From contig JAGQPF010000087.1 in NCBI GenBank assembly GCA_020426845.1, forward strand, positions 25,586 through 89,585: 64,000 bases of DNA. The letters are read 5' to 3'. Below, one piece after another: positions 8,207 through 16,850 of the stretch. The notes under the pieces are model-generated. The model made no database searches and was not told the origin of the DNA. It saw only the letters and a program-made list of their open reading frames with translations. A program made the translations under genes and the position numbers. The DNA comes from Planctomycetales bacterium. GTDB lineage: Bacteria > Planctomycetota > Planctomycetia > Pirellulales > Pirellulaceae. Numbering within the stretch: the first letter of the stretch is position 1; each line of letters opens with the position of its first letter.

Positions 8207-10381
8207 TTAGGGCGCCTTGCTCTGCTGCGTGTCTGCTTTCGGCTCTGCTTTCGGCTCTGCTTTCGATGCGGCCATGTCGCGCACGGTCTCGCCGCAATGC
8301 AGCATCTCGGCGCCCCAGTACGGATTGACCAGCTCGCCTTCCGGCTGCATCCAATCACCTCCACCGCCCGGCACCATCGGACAATACATATGGAGCAGCT
8401 TGTTGGCGGTCGCTTCGCCTCGCACCAGACTCGCGGCACGCAGCAACGCATGACTCAGGGGACGAAACACGCTGCGGGTGACTTCCAGCGAGTCGGACAT
8501 CCGCGCCAAGGCCAGTCGGGCCTGTTCGAAATGCCACCGCGCTTCGTCGGGCGTTTGTCCGTTGGAGACTAGCCGGCCCAACGCATCATCCAACGCCTTG
8601 CGGGTCGCAGGCAAAGTCGGCTTGTCGGCCGCGAGCGCCCGTTGCATTTCGAAGTAAGCGTTGAACGCGAGATCGAAGTGAGTGGCTGCCTCGCCTGTCA
8701 ACGCCAGCGGCGCCGTGGCCGGCACTGCCAGCGGTCCGGCCGCGTAAGCGGGAGCTTTGGCGGGGTCGAGCAGCGAGGGGTTGCCCGCCAATTGCATCTG
8801 CGAATCGATCAGGAAATTCCCGTTCGTGGCGACTGTCTCGCCCGCCGAGATGCCCGTCAGAATCACCGCTGCCTCGTCAGTCAGTGGTCCGACCGAGACT
8901 CGTCGAATCGCAAACCGTCCCGGCTCGGTCTCGACATACACCACACTCGTCTCGCCGGTCATCAGCACGGCGTTGCGAGGGACGGTGACGACCTGCTGCG
9001 CGGGCAATGGCTCTTGGGCATAGCCGAGCTGAGTTGTGGGGATCAGCTTCATGCCACAAACGGGGCACGCGCCCGGTTGGTCTCGCACCACCTGCGGGTG
9101 CATCGGGCTGATATACTTCCCGGCCAAGTCGGGATCGTACAATTGATCCTGCCGCACTGCCGACACATAGACTCGCGCTGTGGCGTAGTCCCCCGGTTTT
9201 AGTTTGCCGTTGGGATTCCGCATCTCGACGCGAACGCGAACGGTTCGAGTCATTGGGTCGACTGTGGGATCAATAAAGGCGACTCGGCCGGAGAGCTGTT
9301 CACCCGGCAGCGAGTTGAGCTCCGCCTCCACTCGCTGCCCAAAGCGAACGCGCGCCGCGTCGTCGGGATAGAGGTCGAGCATCAGCCACACGTTCGACAG
9401 GTCCGCGATGCGATAAATCACTTCGCCCGTCTTTAGATAATCGCCTTCGACGGCAAGTTTGCCGATCACTGTGCCGCGGATCGGCGATCGCAGCCGAATG
9501 CGGCTCTCCGCGCGGCCATGGGCCAACAACTCCGCAACTTGCTCCTCGGTCAAGCCAAGCTCGATGAGCTTGCTTTTGGCGAGCTCGGTCAGATTGGCAG
9601 AGTTGCTCAGTCGGTTCAACGCGCCACCCTTCGACGCGGTTAGGAACTCAACCTGAGCGGAGTACAGGTCGGGACTATAGAGCAGTGCCAGATCGTCTCC
9701 TTGTTCCACGGGGACGCCGACATAGTTGGCATACAGTTTTTCGATTCGCCCGGCTGCATAGGCGGAGATCGTTGCGACTTTGCTCTCGTCAAAACTGATC
9801 GATCCGACCGTGCGAATCGTCTGCAACGCGGGGCCCAGTTTGGCGGTGGCGGTCTGAATGCCGAGCAGCCGACGAGCTGCGACGCTGATGGTCACGGACA
9901 ACCCGTCGCCTTGTGCGTTGCCGGTCGCCTTGACCAATTCCATGGCGCATACCGGGCAACGCCCGGGCTCGGAGGATGGTGGTGTGCACATCATCGGGCA
10001 GATGTACCGGCCGTCGCTATCGCGCGCCGACGCCTGGCTCGCCTGGCCCGGGGCGAGCACCAGCGGCATGCCACAAATCGGACAGTTGCCCGGCTCGTTC
10101 TGGCGAATCTGCGGGTGCATGGGACAGGTGTAGATCGACTCGCCATGGTCGTGGCCTGCATGAAGTCCGGCTTCGGGAGGGCGAATCCATCCAGTGCGCT
10201 GAGCAACTCCGATGGCGGCGATACCTGCCACAAACACGCTGGCCAGAACGGCAGCCTGGACCGTGAGTTTGCCGAGCCACCTCATGCCCGCTGGTCGCGA
10301 CGTCGCTGGAGATGTGACCGAGTCTTGACGCTGATCGCTGGCAGGAAGCCCGTCTGTCGGACTTGGATGGTCATTGCTCAT
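8207..10381 (-). CDS. cusB: CusB-type periplasmic adaptor with three heavy-metal-binding motifs
   Basis: This 724-residue membrane fusion protein links the RND pump to the outer-membrane channel. From ATG 10381 it has an N-terminal membrane anchor near residues 38-60. Two tandem heavy-metal-binding modules follow (YTCPMHPQI...CPICGM and YICPMMCTP...CPVCAM), then the hairpin/lipoyl/barrel core (PIRGTVIGKLAVEGDYLKTG). A third module (YISPMHPQV...CPVCGM) is inserted between the barrel and the membrane-proximal domain. The C-terminal part holds a DUF3347-like helical region and YCPMVPGGGGDWMQ, a motif seen in related CusB proteins. The last residues are a short EPKA repeat. The usual CusB has no or one such module, so three is notable. 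cusA follows after 2 nt. The frame extends upstream to 10477 but that segment runs into repeats. Confidence 0.92.
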   Translation of the reverse strand: MSNDHPSPTDGLPASDQRQDSVTSPATSRPAGMRWLGKLTVQAAVLASVFVAGIAAIGVAQRTGWIRPPEAGLHAGHDHGESIYTCPMHPQIRQNEPGNCPICGMPLVLAPGQASQASARDSDGRYICPMMCTPPSSEPGRCPVCAMELVKATGNAQGDGLSVTISVAARRLLGIQTATAKLGPALQTIRTVGSISFDESKVATISAYAAGRIEKLYANYVGVPVEQGDDLALLYSPDLYSAQVEFLTASKGGALNRLSNSANLTELAKSKLIELGLTEEQVAELLAHGRAESRIRLRSPIRGTVIGKLAVEGDYLKTGEVIYRIADLSNVWLMLDLYPDDAARVRFGQRVEAELNSLPGEQLSGRVAFIDPTVDPMTRTVRVRVEMRNPNGKLKPGDYATARVYVSAVRQDQLYDPDLAGKYISPMHPQVVRDQPGACPVCGMKLIPTTQLGYAQEPLPAQQVVTVPRNAVLMTGETSVVYVETEPGRFAIRRVSVGPLTDEAAVILTGISAGETVATNGNFLIDSQMQLAGNPSLLDPAKAPAYAAGPLAVPATAPLALTGEAATHFDLAFNAYFEMQRALAADKPTLPATRKALDDALGRLVSNGQTPDEARWHFEQARLALARMSDSLEVTRSVFRPLSHALLRAASLVRGEATANKLLHMYCPMVPGGGGDWMQPEGELVNPYWGAEMLHCGETVRDMAASKAEPKAEPKADTQQSKAP

Positions 10382-10467
10382 GCTGAAACTCGACTTGCAA
10401 TGGGGTAGAGATGGAAACCGGACGCCCGCCGCCGGGGAGTTGGGCGTCCGATTTCCGATGAGACCTT

Positions 10468-10642
10468 CGGGCCTCACAAAGGTCGCCTGCGATGGAGGCG
10501 CGATTGGATCTTGGGGAGTCCGTCGAATCCGCTAACGCCTCACTGTCGCCTGCGATGGAGGCGCGATTGGATCTCGGGGGTACGACGGACTTCCAGTCCG
10601 TCGAAATCTGCTAACGCCTCACCGTCGTCTGCGATGGAGGCG
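10468..10642. repeat. Three reverse-orientation copies of the CGGGCCTC hairpin repeat
   Basis: The gap upstream of cusB carries three copies of the dispersed 35-bp hairpin element in reverse orientation, near 10468-10502, 10537-10564 and 10616-10642. They share the core TCGCCTGCGATGGAGGC. The first has its left arm CGGGCCTC intact; the other two have partly eroded arms. Between copies two and three there is also an ACGGACTTCCAGTCCGTCG hairpin. Related copies are at 11.21, 11.53, 17.74 and 24.60 kb. Confidence 0.85.
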
Positions 10643-10660
10643 CGATTCGACCTTCGGGCC

Positions 10661-10975
10661 TCACGGATGCTGTTGGCTGCCGCTGTCCGTCATCGCCGCG
10701 GCGAGCTTTTCGGACTTTTCTGCGTCGGACAACGCCGCCCACTTTTCGGGGCAACCTTCGCAGCAAAAGCCGATGGTCTTGCCTTCGTAGTTGGCGGCCA
10801 GTTTTCCGTTCGGCTTGCCGCCCATGATGGGGCACTTCGCATTGGCGATTGCCGTCAGGTCGATGGACTCTGTGGGCGCCGCCGTCTCTGCCGTGGGGCT
10901 GTCGGATGGAGATGTGCAGCCCAGCAGCGTTGCGATGGCCAGGACAGTAAGGAAACCAATAACGGTTCGGTTCAT
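10661..10975 (-). CDS. YHS-like metal-binding lipoprotein of the copper locus
   Basis: The predicted product from ATG 10975 is 104 residues. It starts with a lipoprotein signal peptide whose lipobox reads ATLLGC (lipid Cys at about residue 20). The mature part contains NAKCPIMGGKPN and GKTIGFCCEGCPEKW, the paired CPxMG and FCCxGCxxxF/W arrangement of YHS-like metal-binding domains. Such proteins bind copper or related thiophilic metals and are often encoded with Cus systems. The gene is on the same strand as cusB/cusA, about 280 nt upstream of cusB, so a role as a periplasmic metal buffer or donor to the pump is likely but inferred. The frame is open to 11038, but the lipobox position favours 10975. 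Confidence 0.82.
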   Translation of the reverse strand: MNRTVIGFLTVLAIATLLGCTSPSDSPTAETAAPTESIDLTAIANAKCPIMGGKPNGKLAANYEGKTIGFCCEGCPEKWAALSDAEKSEKLAAAMTDSGSQQHP

Positions 10976-11302
10976 TTCAATGCTCGTTGAGGAGAGTGCG
11001 GTGTTTGGGAACGCCAAGAAACTAGCGGTTGGCTGCAATGCACAAGTGATCGCAAGCCTTCGCCGGAGCAGCTCTTACTGCAGAGCGCGGCCAGGATGCT
11101 TGGCGCAGGATGCGAATGCCGGCAAATCGCCGTTGCTACGCGAAGGAGATGGAAGGCCCGCTCGCCAGTGTTGGCGGGGCATGGTGCTGCTATGCACTGC
11201 CGATGAGCGTTCGGGCCTCCATCGCAGGCGAGCCTTGTGAGGTCCGGCGGACCGGGCTGCTTGCGAGGAAACGAGGGAATGATTCTTCCCGTGTCCCTGA
11301 GC
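10976..11302. other. Gene-free gap with one hairpin repeat
   Basis: No supported gene lies between the YHS-type lipoprotein and the Cys-rich protein gene. A forward copy of the CGGGCCTC hairpin repeat occupies 11212-11246, with one mismatch in the right arm (GAGGTCCG). A 137-codon minus-strand frame across the gap has no domain features and looks fortuitous. Confidence 0.6.
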
Positions 11303-11824
11303 TTAGAGTCGCCACACGCAGAGGAGAGTCTGGTAGCAACAGCCAGAATCAAGTGGCGCGATGCTCTCGTTGTGTCCGCGAACACCGTCCGTTTTCGGAA
11401 CGAGGCAGAAAGCAGCTGCGCTCGTCGAGGCGAGCTGGTTCAGCAGCACTTCGGATTCCACCGCTCGTGAACGCGGCCCGCGGTCCACAGGCATCGGCGC
11501 CAATCGGCAGAGGCAGACAGCGGAAACACCGGTCGGGCCTCCATCGCAGGCGACCCTTATGAGGCCCGAGGGACCGGTTGGACGGTTCGCTGTCCTGACC
11601 TTAGCTGGGCGGGCTGACGAAACCTTCACGGCGCAGCAGCAACAGGTGGTTGCGGACGAGCTGGCCTCGCCACAACAACAACCAGTGCACGCTGTGCTTG
11701 TCGGTCGTTCGCAACTTGCTTCACCGCAACCGGCGATGGCGACAGCACCCAACACCGATTGCGTCAACATCGTGACGATCAGTGAAAGGCTGACGGCAAT
11801 GCGGATTGGTCGGAAGTTTTCCAT
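11303..11824 (-). CDS. Cys-rich exported protein of the copper efflux locus, carrying an intragenic hairpin repeat
   Basis: The 173-residue product from ATG 11824 begins with a signal peptide or membrane helix (about residues 8-33, including IAVSLSLIVTMLTQSVLG). It is followed by a Cys cluster with CGEASCERP, TGCCCGEASS and TTCCCCA, well suited to binding thiophilic metal. The middle contains residues encoded by a CGGGCCTC hairpin repeat (11534-11568), giving RVACDGGP, so part of the protein may be repeat-derived. It is the first gene after a good minus-strand promoter candidate (11864-11892) and lies upstream of the YHS-type lipoprotein, cusB and cusA. I do not recognise a named family. The reading frame downstream of the repeat could be fortuitous, so the true C-terminus is uncertain. 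Confidence 0.55.
   Translation of the reverse strand: MENFRPIRIAVSLSLIVTMLTQSVLGAVAIAGCGEASCERPTSTACTGCCCGEASSSATTCCCCAVKVSSARPAKVRTANRPTGPSGLIRVACDGGPTGVSAVCLCRLAPMPVDRGPRSRAVESEVLLNQLASTSAAAFCLVPKTDGVRGHNESIAPLDSGCCYQTLLCVWRL
11534..11568 (+). repeat. CGGGCCTC hairpin repeat inside the Cys-rich protein gene
   Basis: Perfect 8-bp arms CGGGCCTC and GAGGCCCG flank a 19-nt loop containing ATCGCAGGCGACCC. It is read in frame through the minus-strand Cys-rich gene. Confidence 0.9.
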
Positions 11825-11863
11825 TGCAGGACCCGAAGGAGGAACCTTGAGCGGGTACCTCAC

Positions 11864-11892
11864 ATTATCAGTACGTTCGAAAGGTCAGGCAA
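11864..11892 (-). promoter_or_regulatory. Candidate sigma70-type promoter for the minus-strand cus genes
   Basis: Read on the minus strand, TTGCCT (11892-11887) is followed after exactly 17 nt by GATAAT (11869-11864), a 5/6 match to the -10 consensus. Transcription would begin near 11857, about 33 nt upstream of ATG 11824. It lies in the divergent gap shared with the TolC-type gene. No operator could be identified by eye. Confidence 0.45.
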
Positions 11893-11960
11893 GTCGGATT
11901 CGGTTGCGTCCATTGCATTTACGTTGGACAGTTTTACGACACCTCAGGCGCTCGGATGCC

Positions 11961-13577
11961 ATGATGACACGGAAAAATGGCGTTTCGGCGGTCCACCGAC
12001 GCTCTGTCGGCGGACTCGCGCTGATGCTCGTCGCGCAGCTGTCGGGATGCGCTTGGCGCCACCGCGACGCTGGCGACCCAGCCTTGCACCCCACGTCGGT
12101 GGTGCGCGACGCTGCCGGTGAAACTGCCCAACCGTCACAACCGGCCCCCTCGGTTCACCAAACGGCGTTCACCGCCGGGACAACTCCGGCGGCTGCCGGG
12201 AATCCGGGTCGGCTCGCGGTTTCGCCGGCCAACGCTGCGGCCGTTCAGCGGGAGTTCACGGCCGAGAACGAAACGACAGACCTCGAGTTTTTGGTCGCGC
12301 AAGCCGTCGCAGCACATCCCAAAATCGTGGCGGCGCGGCAGCGAGTCGCTGCGTTCAGCCATCGTGTTCCCCAGGCGACGGCGCTCGACAATCCTCTGTT
12401 CAACAACACGTTTTGGTCGATTCAAGACCAAGCGTTGCAGACCGCCGGCGGTCGCATGGCGCATCAATTCGCGCTCAGCCAAAAGGTGCCGTGGCCCGAG
12501 AAACGAACCGTGCGCGGCGACGTTGCCAGTCGCGAGGTGTGGATCGCTCAGGCCGAAGTGGCAAAGGCCGAGCGTGAGATCATCGAGGCGGTGCAGTTGG
12601 CGTACTACGAGCTCTGGTTGGCAGACGCTCTGACGGCCATTGTGGAAGAGAACAAAGAGGTAGTCGGCGACCTGCTGACGGTTGCCGAGGCGCGGAACGA
12701 AGCCGGCGGCCCGCAGCGAGACGTGCTGCGAGCCCAATTGGAGGCCGACAAGCTCGAAGAACAACTGATTCAGTTGCGCAGACAGAAAGAGCAAGCGCGA
12801 GCGGACCTTGGCGCACTGGTCCGCCAGCCCGTGGACCTGATGCCGACCGCATACCATGATCTGCAGATCGCCGAGACAATTCCCGAGCTCGAGTACTTGG
12901 TCGCCCGAGCGGAACAATGCAATCCATCGCTGCGCGGACTCGCGGCCGAGATTGCTCGTGATCGAGCCAAAGAGCGGCTGGCATGCCTCGAAAAGTACCC
13001 TGACCTTCAGCTGGGACTTGGCTACGCGATCCTCGACGACAACACCAACGCGCTGAGCCCTGTGGCCAATGGCCACGACAATCTCAACTTTACGCTCGGC
13101 GTCACGTTGCCGATATGGCGAGACCGCATTGACGCGGGAGTGCGTGAGGCTGCTCATCAACGCAGCAGCTCGATCAGCCGGCGGGAGGCCGAGCGTGATC
13201 GATTGCGAGGCCAGCTGCGCCGACAGGTTGCCGCCACCTACGCGGCCATCGAGCAACTCGACCTGTTTCGCAATCGCCTCGTTCCTCGCACGGAGCAAGC
13301 CCTGGAGGTTGCTTTGGCGGACTATCAGGGCAAACGTGCCGACTTCAAGGAGCTGGTCGACATTTACCGGGAGCTGCTCTCATACCAGGTGCAAGTCGCG
13401 CGGACGAAAGCCACGCTTGCCGGCACGCTGGCTCAGATTGAACGACTGGTTGGCTCGCAGGTCGATATGTCGGTGGAGTTTGCCGCAGGAGAAGACGCAC
13501 CCGACGGAATGCAAGGCCAAGGCGCCGCCGTGGTTGCTGATCTACGGTTCGAGCGAGAGAATCCATTGGCGAACTAG
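11961..13577 (+). CDS. TolC/CusC-type outer-membrane efflux lipoprotein
   Basis: From ATG 11961 the product is 538 residues. A lipoprotein signal peptide ends in AQLSGCAW (lipid Cys near residue 24). After a low-complexity linker come two OEP repeats with typical long helices (VAQAVAAHPKIVAARQRVA; QVAATYAAIEQLDLFRNRL) and WPEKRTVRG, a frequent motif of CusC/CzcC homologues. It should form the outer-membrane channel of the adjacent Cus pump and is transcribed divergently from cusAB. A strong AAGGAGG at 11836-11842 precedes an in-frame TTG at 11847, but starting there would bury the signal peptide about 38 residues in, so ATG 11961 is preferred. The last 36 bp overlap the converging sugar dehydrogenase gene. 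Confidence 0.9.
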   Translation: MMTRKNGVSAVHRRSVGGLALMLVAQLSGCAWRHRDAGDPALHPTSVVRDAAGETAQPSQPAPSVHQTAFTAGTTPAAAGNPGRLAVSPANAAAVQREFTAENETTDLEFLVAQAVAAHPKIVAARQRVAAFSHRVPQATALDNPLFNNTFWSIQDQALQTAGGRMAHQFALSQKVPWPEKRTVRGDVASREVWIAQAEVAKAEREIIEAVQLAYYELWLADALTAIVEENKEVVGDLLTVAEARNEAGGPQRDVLRAQLEADKLEEQLIQLRRQKEQARADLGALVRQPVDLMPTAYHDLQIAETIPELEYLVARAEQCNPSLRGLAAEIARDRAKERLACLEKYPDLQLGLGYAILDDNTNALSPVANGHDNLNFTLGVTLPIWRDRIDAGVREAAHQRSSSISRREAERDRLRGQLRRQVAATYAAIEQLDLFRNRLVPRTEQALEVALADYQGKRADFKELVDIYRELLSYQVQVARTKATLAGTLAQIERLVGSQVDMSVEFAAGEDAPDGMQGQGAAVVADLRFERENPLAN

Positions 13578-15905
13578 CTCGACCGCTTCGCGGTGTTGCG
13601 TGCGCCTGCCGAGATAGGGCATGGCCGTCTCGTGCTCGAAGGTGGACAAGCGGCGAAACAGCGCCGAGTCGTCGGGTAATCCCGGCTTGACGATGCGGTT
13701 CGGCTTCGCGCCGTCGATGACGAAGTACTCGGTGGCGGCCTTGCCGTCAATGATTTGTGCTTCGTTCAACGAGGTGGCGATGCTCGCGTCAAATTGAGTG
13801 CGCTGTGTGCCCTCGGGATAGTGGCAAAAGCTGCAGTTGCTGTGCAGGTACGACCGCACGCGATACTCCAGCGACGCGGCGCTGTCGATCGGCGCTAGAC
13901 GCGGCAGTGCAGTCGCCTGCTCGTCATTCAACGGATGCAACAACAGGCCTTGTTGTGACCAGGAGACAAGCTGGTTGACGGCGGCGCCCTCCGCGTCGAC
14001 AACTTCACGATTGAGTTGCCGCTGGGAGACCCCCAGCACCGAGTAGCTGGGGTTGTGGCAGACCACGCAGTCGCGATGCCCCGGCAGACGATATTGGAAA
14101 GTGTCGCCCTCGATGCTGGCCGCTTTCGGGACATGCGTTATCGTGAGCTCTTCTCGTTCTAGACGCAGTTCTGCGTCAGTCTGCTCTTCATTCCAAAGAT
14201 AGGACGCGCCGGCCACGCCGCCTTCCTCATCGACGAACAGCACTCGCGTCTCGATTCGTCTTGGTTGATTGTGGGACGGGCCATCGACTAAGTCGGCGGG
14301 ATTCTCAAAGTGTTTGATCAGCGTCGTTCCGGGCGGGAATTGCCACGCGTCGGCGTCGCTGTTGTCGATCGACACACCGGGCGGCAATCGCAGCCAGCGA
14401 TTCTTCTGCATGCCATCGGACCACAGCGGCGTGTTCACGTCGTAATGGACGAACCCGGGCGCCAACTGAAAAGCCTGCACATCGGCGAAAAGACCGGTTT
14501 CCGACAGCCACTGAGGCAGCGGCGGTGAGCTCTCTGTCCGCCGCAGCTCGTGCACGGAGGCCGTCTCGGGCGTGGAGGCGAAATGAGTCAGAAAGATGCG
14601 GCCACGCGCATCGGCGGAGATGTTCGTCAGGCTGGCGTGCCGCTTGCCGCTAGGGAGTCTTAACAGCAGTTGTTTGTCGGCGGGATCCTCGGGGTGGATG
14701 CTCCAGATGCGGCCCGACTGATTGTCACCGAACAGGTAGCGCCCCTTGAGCTCGGGGTAGAGATCGCCACGGTAGACCAAGCCGCCGACGATGCAATAGT
14801 CCTGGTCAGCGTGTTCATACTCATAGAACGGCCCGACGGGATCGCCGATCAACGGACTTGGCGGAACGCCTTGGAGGTAGCTTTCATCGAACGGCAAGCT
14901 GCCTTCCAGATAGCTCCATTGATGATTCGAGCCTCGTCGCGGCCGCTCGATCTGTTCCATGCGGTCCTGACCCACTTCTCCCACCCAAACATCGCCGGTG
15001 AGCGCATCGACGCTCATGCGATAAGGGCTCCGCAGCCCAATCGACCAAAACTCCGGATTCGCGCCCGGCACATCCAGAAAAGGATTGTCGGCTGGCACAA
15101 AGTAATGTTGGCGGAGCACGCCGCGATGCCGTTGCTTGATCGGACGGCTGATCTCTCCGCCGCGCTGATCGACATCGATGCGGAGAATTCCTGACAAGAG
15201 CTGGTCATCAATTCGCTGGGAGTTGGACTTGTTGTCTTTCCACTCGCCGTTGTCGCCGACCGACACGAGCAGAAACCCGTCTTGGTCGAACTCCAAGGCG
15301 CCGCCGACGTGATGGTGGGTCTCGAGCAGCTGCTCAATCAGCACCTGCTCGTTGGGCGGCGGGATGGGCGGCGGGGCGGGCGAGTCGCGATCGGCGTCCA
15401 ATATGTCGCCCAAGTCGAACGCCGAGACTCGATAGCGAAACGGAGTCTGATCGGTTTGGTGGAGCTGATAGAAAACGTAAATTTTGCGATGCTGTTTGGA
15501 CTCGGCGAAGCGCGGGTGAATGGCGAAGGAATAGAGCCATTGGACCTCTTTCGAGCGGATATCGACAAGCGTCCGCACCGAAAGTCCGTCGTCGGTGCGT
15601 TGCAGCTGCAGGACTTGGCCCGGAAATGTGGCCACGATCCAGCTATCCTCCGATGTCGGATGGGCGCGGAGCTGCATGGCGCCGCACAACGCATCCGTTT
15701 CGGGAAAGGCGTCCACCACCGTCCAGGGATCGACGGCCGTCCGCACGGCTGTTGTGCGGAGCGGTTGGGAAAGCAGCTGCGCCGGTTGAATCATCGCCGG
15801 CGCCACTTCCGTCACTTGCCGAGCGACGCGCGCTTGGTGTGACACGAGCGCGGCCGCGCCGCCACCAAAGATGCTGATCAAGACGGTCAGTCCGAGTTGT
15901 CGCAT
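13542..15905 (-). CDS. Secreted PQQ-type sugar dehydrogenase (GSDH) fused to a C-terminal cytochrome-like domain
   Basis: The 787-residue protein has an N-terminal hydrophobic segment (LGLTVLISIFGGGAAAL), then a glucose/sorbosone dehydrogenase-type beta-propeller to about residue 470 (THHHVGGALEFDQDGFLLVSVGDNG, split in motifs HHHVGG and SVGDNGEW; IGLRSPYRMSVD; VGEVGQDRMEQIERP; GDNQSGRIW). The C-terminal third has two heme c sites, CVVCH and CSFCH, and ends with a typical cytochrome closing helix. It should oxidise a sugar or alcohol in the periplasm and pass electrons to its own heme domain. It is the last gene of the minus-strand run and converges with the TolC-type gene with a 36-bp overlap. 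The exact substrate cannot be read from sequence. Confidence 0.88.
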   Translation of the reverse strand: MRQLGLTVLISIFGGGAAALVSHQARVARQVTEVAPAMIQPAQLLSQPLRTTAVRTAVDPWTVVDAFPETDALCGAMQLRAHPTSEDSWIVATFPGQVLQLQRTDDGLSVRTLVDIRSKEVQWLYSFAIHPRFAESKQHRKIYVFYQLHQTDQTPFRYRVSAFDLGDILDADRDSPAPPPIPPPNEQVLIEQLLETHHHVGGALEFDQDGFLLVSVGDNGEWKDNKSNSQRIDDQLLSGILRIDVDQRGGEISRPIKQRHRGVLRQHYFVPADNPFLDVPGANPEFWSIGLRSPYRMSVDALTGDVWVGEVGQDRMEQIERPRRGSNHQWSYLEGSLPFDESYLQGVPPSPLIGDPVGPFYEYEHADQDYCIVGGLVYRGDLYPELKGRYLFGDNQSGRIWSIHPEDPADKQLLLRLPSGKRHASLTNISADARGRIFLTHFASTPETASVHELRRTESSPPLPQWLSETGLFADVQAFQLAPGFVHYDVNTPLWSDGMQKNRWLRLPPGVSIDNSDADAWQFPPGTTLIKHFENPADLVDGPSHNQPRRIETRVLFVDEEGGVAGASYLWNEEQTDAELRLEREELTITHVPKAASIEGDTFQYRLPGHRDCVVCHNPSYSVLGVSQRQLNREVVDAEGAAVNQLVSWSQQGLLLHPLNDEQATALPRLAPIDSAASLEYRVRSYLHSNCSFCHYPEGTQRTQFDASIATSLNEAQIIDGKAATEYFVIDGAKPNRIVKPGLPDDSALFRRLSTFEHETAMPYLGRRTQHREAVELVRQWILSLEP

Positions 15906-15995
15906 GACATGAGCCTGTCGTAGAGTTGGAGTGTCTTAGTTCCCGGGACGCACTCTGCGCGGTCGCGCACCTGTGGACAGTCAAGTTCTCGAGCT

Positions 15996-16850
15996 TTAAC
16001 GTTGACGGAGGAGAAGCAGCGCGGCGACTAGCAGAACTTGTCCGCCAACGAGCATGTACCACCAACGGAACCGATGTTGCTTGGGAGCTTGCACGGCATA
16101 CAAGCTGTCGATCGTGAGCTGCAATTTGCGAAGCAGGAAGTCGGCACTTGTATTGCCTTCCTTTTGCCGCGTGCAATAAGCGCCTACTTTGCGAATGTCC
16201 TCGGTCGGGCAGGGCAGGGAGAACAGTTCGCGTGCGGTTCCATCGCCCGCGTGATCGACAATCTGAAAGCTCGCAGTGTCGCCGCGGCGAGCGATCACGA
16301 ATTCGCCGTCCTCGAACGGCCGGTCAAAGTACTTTTGCACTGGCTCCTCGACGAAACGGCCGAGCAACTCGGCGCGAATCCGCGTGCCTTTGCCGGGACG
16401 TGCGAGCAGCGCGAGCTGCAGGACGGTTTGACGCTCGTCGTCCAGGGCGACGGAGAACAACAACCCCTGGCCCCAGCCAGCGACGGGTTCATCAAGCCGA
16501 TTGACTTGCCAGTCGAGACGCGCTTCAAAGTCGCCTTGGCCGCTGACGACCATCTTGACGTTCGTGCTGCCGGGAATCACGCCGGCAACATCCCCGCCTT
16601 GTCGGACGCGAACGCCGCTTGAAGTGACATCGGCCCGGTCGTCGCTTCCGGGAGCAGGCCCGGTGAACTCGATGATCGGGTCACGATTGGCGTAAGCCAG
16701 ATTGGCAATGAGCTCTTCAACCGCGAGTGATGGCGTGACCAGCGTGGCCGTAGCGACGAGGGCCGCCAGCGCCATGACAGCAGTGTGGTGGGCCCTGTCA
16801 AATCGGTGTGAGGCAGAAAGGGAGCGGGCGGGATCATGCATTCGAGTCAT
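15996..16850 (-). CDS. DUF1583-like secreted protein with C-terminal membrane anchor
   Basis: The 284-residue product has a signal peptide (about 25-44, [19 protein letters not shown]) and a single lectin-like beta-rich domain with [31 protein letters not shown] and [14 protein letters not shown]. The end is a membrane helix ([19 protein letters not shown]) followed by RQR. It resembles the planctomycete DUF1583 type and the N-terminal domain of the neighbouring GT39 fusion. Its ATG overlaps the stop of the DUF1559 gene (ATGA, 16847-16850), so the two are probably translationally coupled. Function unknown; the layout suggests a surface-exposed anchored binding domain. Confidence 0.72.
   Translation of the reverse strand: MTRMHDPARSLSASHRFDRAHHTAVMALAALVATATLVTPSLAVEELIANLAYANRDPIIEFTGPAPGSDDRADVTSSGVRVRQGGDVAGVIPGSTNVKMVVSGQGDFEARLDWQVNRLDEPVAGWGQGLLFSVALDDERQTVLQLALLARPGKGTRIRAELLGRFVEEPVQKYFDRPFEDGEFVIARRGDTASFQIVDHAGDGTARELFSLPCPTEDIRKVGAYCTRQKEGNTSADFLLRKLQLTIDSLYAVQAPKQHRFRWWYMLVGGQVLLVAALLLLRQR

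Noticed and set aside
7116..8210. 364-codon plus-strand frame opposite cusA
   Set aside because: Shadow of cusA codons; composition is typical of antisense reading and there is no domain.
10972..11385. 137-codon minus-strand frame in the gap beside the YHS-type lipoprotein
   Set aside because: Much of it translates the hairpin repeat; no signal peptide or domain, and it overlaps the Cys-rich gene.
12135..13298. 387-codon frame opposite the TolC-type gene
   Set aside because: Antisense shadow without domain features.
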